From: Desulfovibrio aminophilus DSM 12254
GTDB lineage: Bacteria > Desulfobacterota > Desulfovibrionia > Desulfovibrionales > Desulfovibrionaceae
Direction: 5' to 3'
DNA length: 64,000 nt
Assembly (NCBI RefSeq): GCF_000422565.1
Contig: NZ_AUMA01000010.1
Coordinates: forward strand, 124,001-188,000
Position numbers and translations under genes: made by a program. Below are positions 15,419-22,519 of the stretch, in pieces (positions within the stretch are counted from its first letter, which is position 1; the number at the start of each line of letters is the position of its first letter). The notes beneath the pieces are model-generated. The model ran no database searches, was not told where the DNA came from, and saw only the letters and a list, made by a program, of their open reading frames with translations.

Positions 15419-16642
15419 TCAAGATGCGTCCTGGTGGCGAAGGGGGATGACCTTCCCGCCTTGGCGGAGCCCGTCCAGGAAGTCCGCCCAGGCCTGCATC
15501 ATCTTGCGGCGTTCGGGCAGAAACTCGGCGTAGTTGTAAGCCGCCCGCACCTTGTTCCGCTCGGCGTGGGCGAGCTGGCGCTCGATGGCGTCCCGGTTCC
15601 AGCCCTGCTCGTGCAGGAGCGTGGAAGCCATGCTCCGGAAGCCGTGGCCGGTCATTTCATCCTTGCTGTAGCCCAGGCGGCGCAGGGCCGCGTTGACCGT
15701 GTTCTCGCTCATGGGGCGGGACCGGCTGCGTTCCGAGGGGAAGACATAAAGGCCCGCGCCTGTCAGGGGATGGAGTTCCCGCAGGATTGTTACGGCCTGC
15801 CGGGACAGCGGCACGATGTGCTGCTCCTTCATCTTCATCTTGGCCGCCGGGATGCGCCATTCCCCGGCCGCCAGATCGATTTCGGACCACTCGGCCCGTC
15901 GCAATTCGCCGGGACGCACGAAAACCAGCGGGGCCAGCTTGAGGGCACACTGGGTCACGAGGGTCCCCTGGTAGCCTTCCACAGCCCGCAAGAGCGCGGC
16001 CACAGCCTGGGGATCGGTGACGCTGGCGTGGTGCTTCTGAACGGTCGGGGGCAGTGCGCCGCGGAGGTCCAGGGAAGGGTCGCGCTCGGCCCGGCCCGTG
16101 GCGACGGCGTAGCGGAAGACCTGGCCGCACTTCTGCAACTGGCGGCGGGCCGTCTCCAGGACTCCCCGCGACTCCATGCGTCGGATCACGGCCAGCAGCT
16201 CGGGAGGGGTGATCTCGCGGATAGGACGCTCTCTGAGAAACGGAAGCACGTTCTTTTCGAGGCGCTGCCAGATGTCCTCGGCTCCATCCGGGGTCCAGGT
16301 GTGCTTGAACTTGTCGAACCACTCCCGGGCGATGTCTCCGAAGGTTTCTTCCTGGGCCCGGGCTTCGGCCTGCTCCGCCTTGCGGGCCGCGGCCGGGTCC
16401 ACACCCTGGGCCAGGACCTTGCGGGCTTCGTCGCGTCGTTCGCGGGCCGCGGCCAGAGACACGGCGGGGTATGCCCCCAGGGCGAGACGCTTTTCCTTGC
16501 CCCCAAAGCGGTACTTGAGCCGCCAGAGCTTGGCCCCGGCCGGGGAAACCTCCAGGTAAAGCCCCCCGCCGTCGAAGAGACGCTTCGGCTTGGGGCCGGG
16601 CTTGGCGTTGCGGATAGCGGTGTCGGTCAGCTTTCCGATCAT
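15419..16642 (-). CDS. int: Tyrosine recombinase/integrase, P4 family
   Basis: A protein of 407 aa. Residues 1-90 are the P4-type N-terminal arm domain (LTDTAIRNAKPGPKPKRLFDG, GLYLEVSPAG, RLALGAYPAVSL). Residues 100-190 are the core-binding SAM-like domain. Residues 205-380 are the catalytic domain, with Arg243 in RPGELR, HGFRS (His333, Arg336), His359 in QLAHAE and the nucleophile Tyr369 or Tyr371 in AAYNYAEF. It would integrate the element at the tRNA-Ser 3' end, which lies 163 bp from its start. The start codon overlaps an inverted ATGCCCCCAT motif, so it may shut off its own synthesis. Confidence 0.95.
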   Translation of the reverse strand: MIGKLTDTAIRNAKPGPKPKRLFDGGGLYLEVSPAGAKLWRLKYRFGGKEKRLALGAYPAVSLAAARERRDEARKVLAQGVDPAAARKAEQAEARAQEETFGDIAREWFDKFKHTWTPDGAEDIWQRLEKNVLPFLRERPIREITPPELLAVIRRMESRGVLETARRQLQKCGQVFRYAVATGRAERDPSLDLRGALPPTVQKHHASVTDPQAVAALLRAVEGYQGTLVTQCALKLAPLVFVRPGELRRAEWSEIDLAAGEWRIPAAKMKMKEQHIVPLSRQAVTILRELHPLTGAGLYVFPSERSRSRPMSENTVNAALRRLGYSKDEMTGHGFRSMASTLLHEQGWNRDAIERQLAHAERNKVRAAYNYAEFLPERRKMMQAWADFLDGLRQGGKVIPLRHQDAS

Positions 16643-16700
16643 GGGGGCATCCTCCTCTTGATCGCGGCTCGTGCCCCCAGAAATGCCCCCAAATGCCCCC
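16641..16700. repeat. Right-end TGCCCCC arm-type repeats
   Basis: Three direct copies: TGCCCCC at 16672-16678, ATGCCCCC at 16683-16690 and 16693-16700; the last two are 10 bp apart, one helical turn. An inverted copy, ATGGGGGCAT, lies at 16641-16650 across the integrase start codon. The same octamer is at the other end of the element (7942-7961). This fits integrase arm sites or an excisionase/AlpA site. Confidence 0.6.
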
Positions 16701-16804
16701 GGATGTCAATGGACGTGAATAGACCCACCCGGACTATCTTTCCGGCATTTTACTTTGAATTTATTGGATTTTTAATCTTACTTGGACTGTGGCGGATTGT
16801 CTTT

Positions 16805-16818
16805 TGGCGGAGGGGGAG
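16805..16818. repeat. Proximal attachment site inside tRNA-Ser 3' end
   Basis: TGGCGGAGGGGGAG on the + strand, the complement of the last 14 bases of the tRNA. Identical to 7865-7878. Integration therefore regenerated an intact tRNA. Confidence 0.85.
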
Positions 16819-16894
16819 GGATTCGAACCCCCGGACAGGTCGCCCCGCCAGTGGTTTTCAAGACCACCGCCTTCAACCGCTCGGCCACCCCTCC
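16805..16894 (-). tRNA. tRNA-Ser(UGA)
   Basis: A 90-nt class II tRNA: acceptor GGAGGGG paired with CCCCTCC, D-loop GCCGAGCGGTTGAAGGC, anticodon loop CTTGAAA with anticodon TGA, a long variable arm, T-loop GTTCGAATC and encoded CCA. The last 14 bases are the integration target of the element on its left. It lacks any disruption. Confidence 0.97.
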
Positions 16895-17010
16895 GCTTCG
16901 GGTGTCCTGACTTTGCCCAGAACACGCGTCCTGTCAAGCTGCGGCACGACCCGACGCTTTTTTCCGACGTCTTGCCATCACCCGTGGATTCCGTTAGGGA
17001 AAAAAGGAAC

Positions 17011-17442
17011 ATGAAGTCGGCGGAAGAAGCCTTCACCCGCTATCTGGCCGAAAACGGCCTGAAGATGACCCCGCAGCGGCGGACCATCCTCGACGCGTTC
17101 CTGAACGCCCCCGGCCACATCTCCTCTGAAGAACTCTACGCCTCGGTCAAACGCTCGGACGAGAGCATCGGCCAGGCCACGGTCTACCGCACCCTCAAGC
17201 TGTTGGCCGATTCCGGGCTGGCCCGGGCCCATGACTTCGGGGACGGGGTAACCCGCTACGAGCCCCTCTGGGGCCAGGAACACCACGACCACCTCATCTG
17301 TGAGTCCTGCCGCAAGACCATCGAGATCATGGACCCGACCATTGAGCGCCGACAGGAAGAACTCGCCAAGCGCTACGGATTCACCCTCTCCCACCACAAG
17401 ATGACCCTCTACGGGCTCTGCCCGGACTGTCGCAAGAAATAA
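17011..17442 (+). CDS. Fur-family metal-dependent transcriptional regulator
   Basis: A protein of 143 aa from ATG 17011 behind AAAAGGAAC. Residues 1-80 form the winged-helix DNA-binding domain (LKMTPQRRTILDAFLNAPGHISSEEL in parts, QATVYRTLKLL). Residues 85-143 form the dimer/metal domain with HHDHLICESC and LCPDC, giving the structural Zn Cys4 site and a His/Asp regulatory site. The family includes Fur, PerR and Zur, and the sequence alone does not settle which. It is separated from the ars operon by 73 bp and could control the palindrome upstream of rubrerythrin. Confidence 0.9.
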   Translation: MKSAEEAFTRYLAENGLKMTPQRRTILDAFLNAPGHISSEELYASVKRSDESIGQATVYRTLKLLADSGLARAHDFGDGVTRYEPLWGQEHHDHLICESCRKTIEIMDPTIERRQEELAKRYGFTLSHHKMTLYGLCPDCRKK

Positions 17443-17463
17443 ACGGGATGCTCCGAAGCTCCC

Positions 17464-17493
17464 TTGACGAGCTGGCCCCGGGCATAATATAGC
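17464..17493 (+). promoter_or_regulatory. Possible promoter/operator of the ars operon
   Basis: TTGACG at 17464-17469 and TATAGC at 17488-17493 with an 18-nt spacer, followed by an AT-rich, imperfectly symmetric stretch ATAGCAATATGCAAATAT that ends 12 bp before the arsR start. ArsR proteins usually bind such a dyad over their own promoter. The elements are degenerate and the call is tentative. Confidence 0.4.
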
Positions 17494-17515
17494 AATATGC
17501 AAATATGAGGATTTC

Positions 17516-17884
17516 ATGCGGACCTTTCTGAAGATCATGAAGGCGTTGTCGGACCCTGGACGGGTCAAGGCCCTCAAGATGCTGGAAGGCGGCGAACTGT
17601 GCGTCTGCCGCATCCAGGAGGCACTCGGTCTGGCCCAACCCACGGTGTCCCGGCACCTGCGCCGCCTGACGGAGGCCGGGTTGGCCCAAAGTCGCAAGAA
17701 GGGCCCTTGGGTCTACTACCGTCTGGCGGACGAACCGCGCCCGGCCATGGTCGGAAACGTCCTGGCCCAATTACGGCAGTGGCTCAACGAGGACGCCGAT
17801 GTGCTCCACGCCTTGGAGCTGCTGGCGCGGACCTACGAAACACATCCCGAGGGCGGCTCCTGCCCCCGGCCGGAGGAGGATTGA
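17516..17884 (+). CDS. arsR: ArsR-family arsenic-responsive repressor
   Basis: A protein of 122 aa. A winged-helix core has LSDPGRVKALKML, GLAQPTVSRHLRRL as the recognition helix, and WVYYRL as the wing. The ELCVCRI motif near residue 28 provides the CxC arsenite site seen in ArsR. It would release the operon when As(III) or Sb(III) binds. First gene of arsR-arsM-acr3-arsC. Confidence 0.93.
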   Translation: MRTFLKIMKALSDPGRVKALKMLEGGELCVCRIQEALGLAQPTVSRHLRRLTEAGLAQSRKKGPWVYYRLADEPRPAMVGNVLAQLRQWLNEDADVLHALELLARTYETHPEGGSCPRPEED

Positions 17885-17888
17885 GGCC

Positions 17889-18650
17889 ATGAAGGATCTC
17901 AAGGACATTGTCCGGGAGAACTACGCCCACATCGCCCGCGAGGGAGGATCGTGCTGTTCTCCCGGTTCCCTGCAACAGGCCGCGGCCAGCCGCCGAGCCG
18001 GGTATGACGACGAGAGCCAGCTCGTCGTTCCGGCCCACGCGGACCTCGGCCTGGGTTGCGGCTTCCCGCTGGACCGCGCCGGGCTCCGCCCGGGCGAGAC
18101 GGTGCTGGACCTCGGGTCCGGGCCGGGCATGGACGCCCTGCTGGCCGCCCGCGAGGTGGGCCCCGACGGCCAGGTCGTCGGCGTGGACATGACTCCGGAG
18201 ATGATCATACGCGCCCGGGCCAACGCGACCGAGGCCAAGGCGGCCAACGTCCGCTTCCTGCTGGGGGAACTCGAACGCCTGCCGCTCCCGGACGCCTGGG
18301 CCGACGCGGTCATCTCCAACTGCGTGGTGAACCTCTGCCCGGACAAACGCGCGGTCTATGCCGAAATCTTCCGTGTGCTCAAACCCGGGGGCCGGGTCTG
18401 CATCGCGGACGTGCTCCAGGAACGCCCTCTGCCGGAGGAAATGGCCCGGGACTCGCGGGCTTGGTGCGCCTGAGTGTCCGGCGCGGCCACCCCGGGCGGG
18501 GTGGAGGATATTCTCAACGAGCTGGGATTCGTAAACATCTACATCGAGCGCAAGGCGAGAAGCCGGGAAATCATCGCGGGATTCGGCGTCCCCGGGGCCG
18601 AGGACTACGTGGCCTCGGCCTATGTGCTGGCCCGCAAACCGACGAGTTGA
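17889..18650 (+). CDS. arsM: Arsenite S-adenosylmethyltransferase, selenocysteine-containing
   Basis: Read through the in-frame TGA at 18471-18473 the gene encodes 253 aa ending at TGA 18648. The N-terminal part has [24 protein letters not shown] (Cys57), the SAM motif [14 protein letters not shown] and [11 protein letters not shown] (Cys145). After the TGA the same frame continues [19 protein letters not shown] (in parts), which is the normal ArsM C-terminal domain. ArsM needs three conserved cysteines; the third sits in a C(V/I)xGA motif, and here the TGA falls exactly there (WCA-U-VSGA, residue 195). A strong hairpin with a G-starting loop begins 13 nt after the TGA. So UGA is read as selenocysteine, with Sec replacing a catalytic Cys. 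A stop-truncated 194-aa product would be dead. RBS GGAGGAGG. Confidence 0.82.
18487..18504 (+). promoter_or_regulatory. Bacterial SECIS-type hairpin in arsM
   Basis: CCACCCC (18487-18493), loop GGGC, GGGGTGG (18498-18504): a perfect 7-bp stem. The apical loop starts 20 nt after the UGA, inside the 16-37 nt range of bacterial SECIS elements, and has G as first loop base, the feature SelB requires. It lies wholly within coding sequence, as bacterial SECIS do. Confidence 0.72.
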
Positions 18651-18657
18651 GGCACGC

Positions 18658-19752
18658 ATGAACGGATCCGTGACCAAACGCCTGTCGTTCCTGGACCGCT
18701 GGCTGACGCTCTGGATCTTTCTGGCCATGTTCGCGGGGGTGGGAGCCGGTTCTCTCTTCCCGGGAGTGAAGGGCGCGATCGGCGCCTTTCAGGTCGGAAC
18801 CACGAACATCCCCATCGCCGTCGGCCTCATCCTGATGATGTACCCGCCCCTGGCCAAGGTGCGCTACGAGGAACTGGGCCGCGTCTTCAGAAACGGCCGG
18901 GTTCTGGCGCTGTCTCTGGTCCAGAACTGGCTCATCGGCCCCGCGCTCATGTTTCTCCTGGCCGCGGCCTTCCTCTCCGGAAGACACGACTACATGGTCG
19001 GGCTCATCGTCATCGGTCTGGCCCGCTGCATCGCCATGGTCATCGTCTGGAACGACCTCGCCGGAGCCGACCGGGAATACTGTGCCGGGCTGGTGGCCTT
19101 CAACTCCATCTTCCAGGTGCTGTTCTTCCCACTCTACGCCTGGATCTTCGTCACCGTGCTGCCGGGCTGGTTCGGCCTCTCCGGGGCCGTGGTGGACGTC
19201 TCCATGCGGCAGATCGCCGAGAGCGTCTTCATCTATCTGGGCATCCCCTTCCTGGCGGGAATGCTCTCGCGCTTCCTGGGGCTGCGGATCAAGGGACGGG
19301 AGTGGTACGAACAGGTCTTCACCCCGCGCATCGGGCCCGTGACCCTGTTCTCCCTGCTCTTCACCATCCTGGTCATGTTCTCGCTCAAGGGCGAATACAT
19401 CGTGGCCCTCCCCCTGGACGTGCTGCGCGTGGCCCTGCCCCTGTGCATCTACTTCCTGGTCATGTTCCTGGCCTCCTTCTGGCTCTCGCTCAAGGCCAAG
19501 GCCACCTATGAGCAGGCGGCCACGCTGAGCTTCACCGCCGCCTCCAACAACTTCGAGTTGGCCATCGCGGTCTGCATCGCGGTTTTCGGGCTGGATTCGG
19601 GGCAGGCCTTCGCGGCGGTCATCGGGCCGCTGGTGGAGGTGCCCGTACTCATCGGCCTGGTCAACGTGGCCCTGTGGATCAAGCGCAGATACTTCCCCCA
19701 TGCTGTCGCCACGCCCGCCGGAGTGTGTCATGTCGCCTGTCTGCCGAAGTGA
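18658..19752 (+). CDS. acr3: ACR3-family arsenite efflux transporter
   Basis: A protein of 364 aa with about ten membrane segments. MSFLDRW-like start ([19 protein letters not shown]), [37 protein letters not shown] with the conserved Cys of the transport path, and [19 protein letters not shown] are ACR3 hallmarks. It exports arsenite by proton exchange. ATG 18658 is 7 bp after the arsM stop. The last 23 codons overlap the start of the arsC gene. Confidence 0.95.
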   Translation: MNGSVTKRLSFLDRWLTLWIFLAMFAGVGAGSLFPGVKGAIGAFQVGTTNIPIAVGLILMMYPPLAKVRYEELGRVFRNGRVLALSLVQNWLIGPALMFLLAAAFLSGRHDYMVGLIVIGLARCIAMVIVWNDLAGADREYCAGLVAFNSIFQVLFFPLYAWIFVTVLPGWFGLSGAVVDVSMRQIAESVFIYLGIPFLAGMLSRFLGLRIKGREWYEQVFTPRIGPVTLFSLLFTILVMFSLKGEYIVALPLDVLRVALPLCIYFLVMFLASFWLSLKAKATYEQAATLSFTAASNNFELAIAVCIAVFGLDSGQAFAAVIGPLVEVPVLIGLVNVALWIKRRYFPHAVATPAGVCHVACLPK

Positions 19753-20194
19753 AGACCGCGCGGACAAGACGCGCATCCTCTTTCTCTGCACGGGCAACTC
19801 CTGCCGCAGCCAGATGGCCGAGGGTTTCGCCCGGGCGCTCAAGTCCGCCGAGGTCGAGGCCTGGTCCGCCGGGGTGGAGCGCCACGGCCTCAACCCCCTG
19901 GCCGTGCGGGTCATGGCCGAAGCCGGGGTGGACATTTCCGGCCAGTCCTCCAAGCTCGTGGAGGAACTGCCGACGCTGGAATTCGACTGGGTGGTGACGC
20001 TCTGCGGGCACGCGAACGAGAACTGCCCGTTCTTCCCGGGCCCGGTTCGACGCCTGCACAAGGGCTTCGACGATCCTCCGACCCTGGCGGCCGGGACGGC
20101 CACCCAGGAGGAGGCCCTGGCGCCCTACCGCCGCGTGCGGGATGAAATCCGGGCCTTTGTGGAGGGCCTGCCCGGGAGCCTCACGACGGGCTGA
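19730..20194 (+). CDS. arsC: Arsenate reductase, low-molecular-weight phosphatase (thioredoxin-coupled) type
   Basis: A protein of 154 aa from ATG 19730, preceded by GGAG; it overlaps acr3 by 23 nt. The P-loop [17 protein letters not shown] has the nucleophile Cys. A second pair lies in [12 protein letters not shown] and the general acid in the DDPP segment, so the catalytic triad of S. aureus-type ArsC is present. It reduces arsenate to arsenite for ACR3 and ArsM. Last gene of the operon. Confidence 0.92.
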   Translation: MSPVCRSEDRADKTRILFLCTGNSCRSQMAEGFARALKSAEVEAWSAGVERHGLNPLAVRVMAEAGVDISGQSSKLVEELPTLEFDWVVTLCGHANENCPFFPGPVRRLHKGFDDPPTLAAGTATQEEALAPYRRVRDEIRAFVEGLPGSLTTG

Positions 20195-20204
20195 ATGGCC
20201 GAAT

Positions 20205-20726
20205 CTATTCGATCTCGAACGCCTTGAATATCTTGCCCTTGTTCGTCTTGATCAGGGCCAGCTCGCCGGGGGCCAGCTTGGAGGCGTCGCCCATGGCCTT
20301 GGTCTGGGCCATGCTCTGCTCCATCTGGGCCAGGAACTGCTTCTTTTGCTCGGGCGTGAGGTCCGGGCTCTTCATGATCTCGGCCTTGGTCTGCTCGAAC
20401 TCGCTCTGGATCCTCGGGCCCTGGTCGGCCATCTGCAAGGCCACGATGCCCGAGGCCAACTGCCGGGTCACATACAAAAAGCGCTGGGTGTTCCAGCCCT
20501 TGGAGCCCAAGAACCCCTCGAATTCCTTGGTCATGCGGATGTCGGCCAGCATGTCGTGCTGCTGCGCCTCCATGCCCCCGCCCTGCTCGTCCAGAAACTT
20601 GACCACGGCCGGGTAGTCGATCAGGTACTTGTCCAGTTCGGACTGGCTGAAAGGCGTCAGAGTCTGGGCCAGGGCCGGGACGCAGAAGAGCAGCAGGACC
20701 AAAACCGGCAAGACGAGGCGTTTCAT
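20205..20726 (-). CDS. Secreted helical protein of unknown function
   Basis: A protein of 173 aa from ATG 20726, behind AAGGAGAAT; an upstream in-frame ATG at 20780 has no ribosome site and would spoil the signal peptide. MKRLVLPVLVLLLFCVPALAQ is a clear Sec signal. The mature part is charged helix with no Cys (for example SQSELDKYLIDYPAVVKFL, PEQKKQFLAQMEQSMAQ). It is converged on by arsC. No family recognised. Confidence 0.7.
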   Translation of the reverse strand: MKRLVLPVLVLLLFCVPALAQTLTPFSQSELDKYLIDYPAVVKFLDEQGGGMEAQQHDMLADIRMTKEFEGFLGSKGWNTQRFLYVTRQLASGIVALQMADQGPRIQSEFEQTKAEIMKSPDLTPEQKKQFLAQMEQSMAQTKAMGDASKLAPGELALIKTNKGKIFKAFEIE

Positions 20727-20802
20727 GTGCGATTCTCCTTCCCGAGAGTCGGCGTGGATGGTTTCCGTGGTCGGGCACACTAGCCCAGGAAGACCGCGCT
20801 GG

Positions 20803-22518
20803 TCAAAGGGGAAGGCCGTCCGGATTCAACGGCAGGATCATCTCCACCCGGGCTCCGTGCCCCGGCATACTGCTCAGGGCAAGCGTCCCGCCGTGTTCCT
20901 GGACGATCCGGGCGGCCCGGGTCAGCCCCATGCCGATGCCCACCGGCTTGGTCGTGTAGAACGGGTCCAGGACGTAGGCCTGTTCGCTCTCGGGGATGCC
21001 CCGGCCGTCGTCGCTCACCTCGATCCGCAGGAATCCCTCGCTCTCCCAGGCCCGGAGGCCGACCCGCCCGCCCGCGTCGGGCAGGGCCTCCACGGCGTTG
21101 ACCAGCAGTTCGGCCACGGCCTGAGCCAGGAGATCGGAGTCCAGGACGGCCCGCAAGGACTCCCCGGCCGAGACCTCCCAGGTCACGGGTCGGACGAGTC
21201 CGGCCACGGCCTGTTCGGCGCGGGCCCGGGCCTCGGCCAGGACGCCGGAGACCTCCGTCGTCCGCCGCTCTCCCAAATGGATGGCGTTGTACTCCTGCAC
21301 GGCCGTGGCGATCTTCTCGATGCGTCCGGCGGCGGCCACGATGCCGTCCAGATACTCGCCGCATTGCGGACCAAGCTCCGGTTTGCCGCGCAGGATGTTG
21401 GCGAATCCGGCGATGACGGTCATGGGATTGCGCAACTGATGGGCCACGGCCCGGGAAATCTTCTGCAGACTCTCGGCCCGACGGGCCATCTGCACGACCG
21501 CCTCGCGGTTGGCCTTTTCGGCTTGCAGCAGGGCCTCCTCCGCGATGCGGGCCTTTTCCTCGGCGGCCTGGTTCAGGGCGATGTTGTCGAAGCCGATGGA
21601 GACGTTGGCGAAGAATATCTCCACCAGCTTGCGGTCCAGTTCGGTCAGTTCCCGGCACTCCTCGAAGTAGATGACGCTCCGGCTGCCGGTCTTGCTCTCG
21701 AAATACTCCACATGCCCGCCGTCCCGGCAGGAGCCGTCGCGATGGGCCAGGGCCTCCTCCACGGAGCGGCGGATGTCCTCCTCGGGGAGGTCGCGGACGT
21801 GTCGGCGCACGTACCGCTCGAACTTCCCGCTGGCGGCCCGGATGAGCAGCCCGCTGTCGTCGGTGGTGGCCGCGAAGAACGGCAACTGGCCGTAGAAGGC
21901 GTCGCCCTCAATGTTCAGAAGCGAGGTGAGCTGGGTCAGGACGCCACCCACGAACGTCTCCAGGGAGCCGAGGCGGAAGATGTCCGAGGCGGCCGCGAGA
22001 ATCCGCTCCAGACCCCGGCGGCTGGCCTCGATGGTCAGCATGTCGCGGTAGGTCCGCAGAGCCGCGACCATGGTGGTGACCAGCTTCTGGGCCGTGATCT
22101 CGGTCTTCTCCTTGTAGTCGTTGATGTCGTACTCGACGATCACCCGGCTCTCGGGCGCGTGCCCGGGCTGGCCGGTGCGCAGGATGATGCGCACGAACTT
22201 GTTCTTCAACTCCTCGCGGATGTGGCGCACCAGCTTGAGCCCGCTGTCGTAATCCTCCATGACCACATCCAGGAGGATCACGGCCGTGTCCGGGTGCTCC
22301 GCGATCATCCGGCGGGCCTCTTCCCCGGAATAGGCGTGCAGGAACTCCAGGCTCCGGTCGTCGTAGGAAAAACCGGTGAGCACGAGGCGGGTGACCTTGT
22401 GGACCTCCTCCTCGTCGTCCACCACGAGAAGCTTCCAGGGCTCCTTGCGCTGAAGATGCGGCGCTTCGGACGCGGCTCGGCCCTCGCCCTTGAAGAGGAA
22501 TTCGTCCGCGCGGCTCAT
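20803..22518 (-). CDS. Response regulator-histidine kinase hybrid with DUF3369-like sensor region
   Basis: A protein of 571 aa. A receiver domain occupies residues 28-145 (LLVVDDEEEVHKV, phospho-acceptor Asp in VILLDVVMED, ILRTGQPG). A DUF3369-like region follows to about 330 (RRGLERILAAASDIFRL, SLLNIEGDAFYGQL). The kinase has a coiled coil, then the H box ISRAVAHQLRNPM, and an ATPase with LLVNAVEALPDAG, DDGRGIP and GIGMGL. It would receive phosphate from or modulate the membrane kinase encoded 1 nt upstream. Output target unknown; no DNA-binding domain. Confidence 0.85.
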   Translation of the reverse strand: MSRADEFLFKGEGRAASEAPHLQRKEPWKLLVVDDEEEVHKVTRLVLTGFSYDDRSLEFLHAYSGEEARRMIAEHPDTAVILLDVVMEDYDSGLKLVRHIREELKNKFVRIILRTGQPGHAPESRVIVEYDINDYKEKTEITAQKLVTTMVAALRTYRDMLTIEASRRGLERILAAASDIFRLGSLETFVGGVLTQLTSLLNIEGDAFYGQLPFFAATTDDSGLLIRAASGKFERYVRRHVRDLPEEDIRRSVEEALAHRDGSCRDGGHVEYFESKTGSRSVIYFEECRELTELDRKLVEIFFANVSIGFDNIALNQAAEEKARIAEEALLQAEKANREAVVQMARRAESLQKISRAVAHQLRNPMTVIAGFANILRGKPELGPQCGEYLDGIVAAAGRIEKIATAVQEYNAIHLGERRTTEVSGVLAEARARAEQAVAGLVRPVTWEVSAGESLRAVLDSDLLAQAVAELLVNAVEALPDAGGRVGLRAWESEGFLRIEVSDDGRGIPESEQAYVLDPFYTTKPVGIGMGLTRAARIVQEHGGTLALSSMPGHGARVEMILPLNPDGLPL

Positions 22519-22519
22519 C

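Larger units (their letters stand above)
7865..16818. mobile_element. tRNA-Ser integrated element of about 8.9 kb, P4-like phage satellite candidate
   Basis: The 14-bp sequence TGGCGGAGGGGGAG occurs at 7865-7878 and at 16805-16818, where it is the complement of the tRNA-Ser(UGA) 3' end including CCA. A P4-family tyrosine integrase lies just inside the tRNA end. TGCCCCC-type short repeats lie just inside both ends. Between them all genes point the same way: integrase, hicA, hicB, wHTH regulator, two hypotheticals, alpA, one phage virion-like gene, a Cys-rich gene and a primase/helicase next to an iteron cluster. There are no capsid, tail, terminase or conjugation genes. This composition (int + AlpA + primase-helicase + origin) is that of P4-like satellites. 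That it is mobilised by a helper phage is inference. Confidence 0.85.

Noticed and set aside
18471-18473. arsM interrupted by a stop codon (pseudogene)
   Set aside because: The reading frame continues in the same register with normal ArsM C-terminus, the TGA sits at a catalytic Cys position and a SECIS-like hairpin follows. Selenocysteine explains all three.
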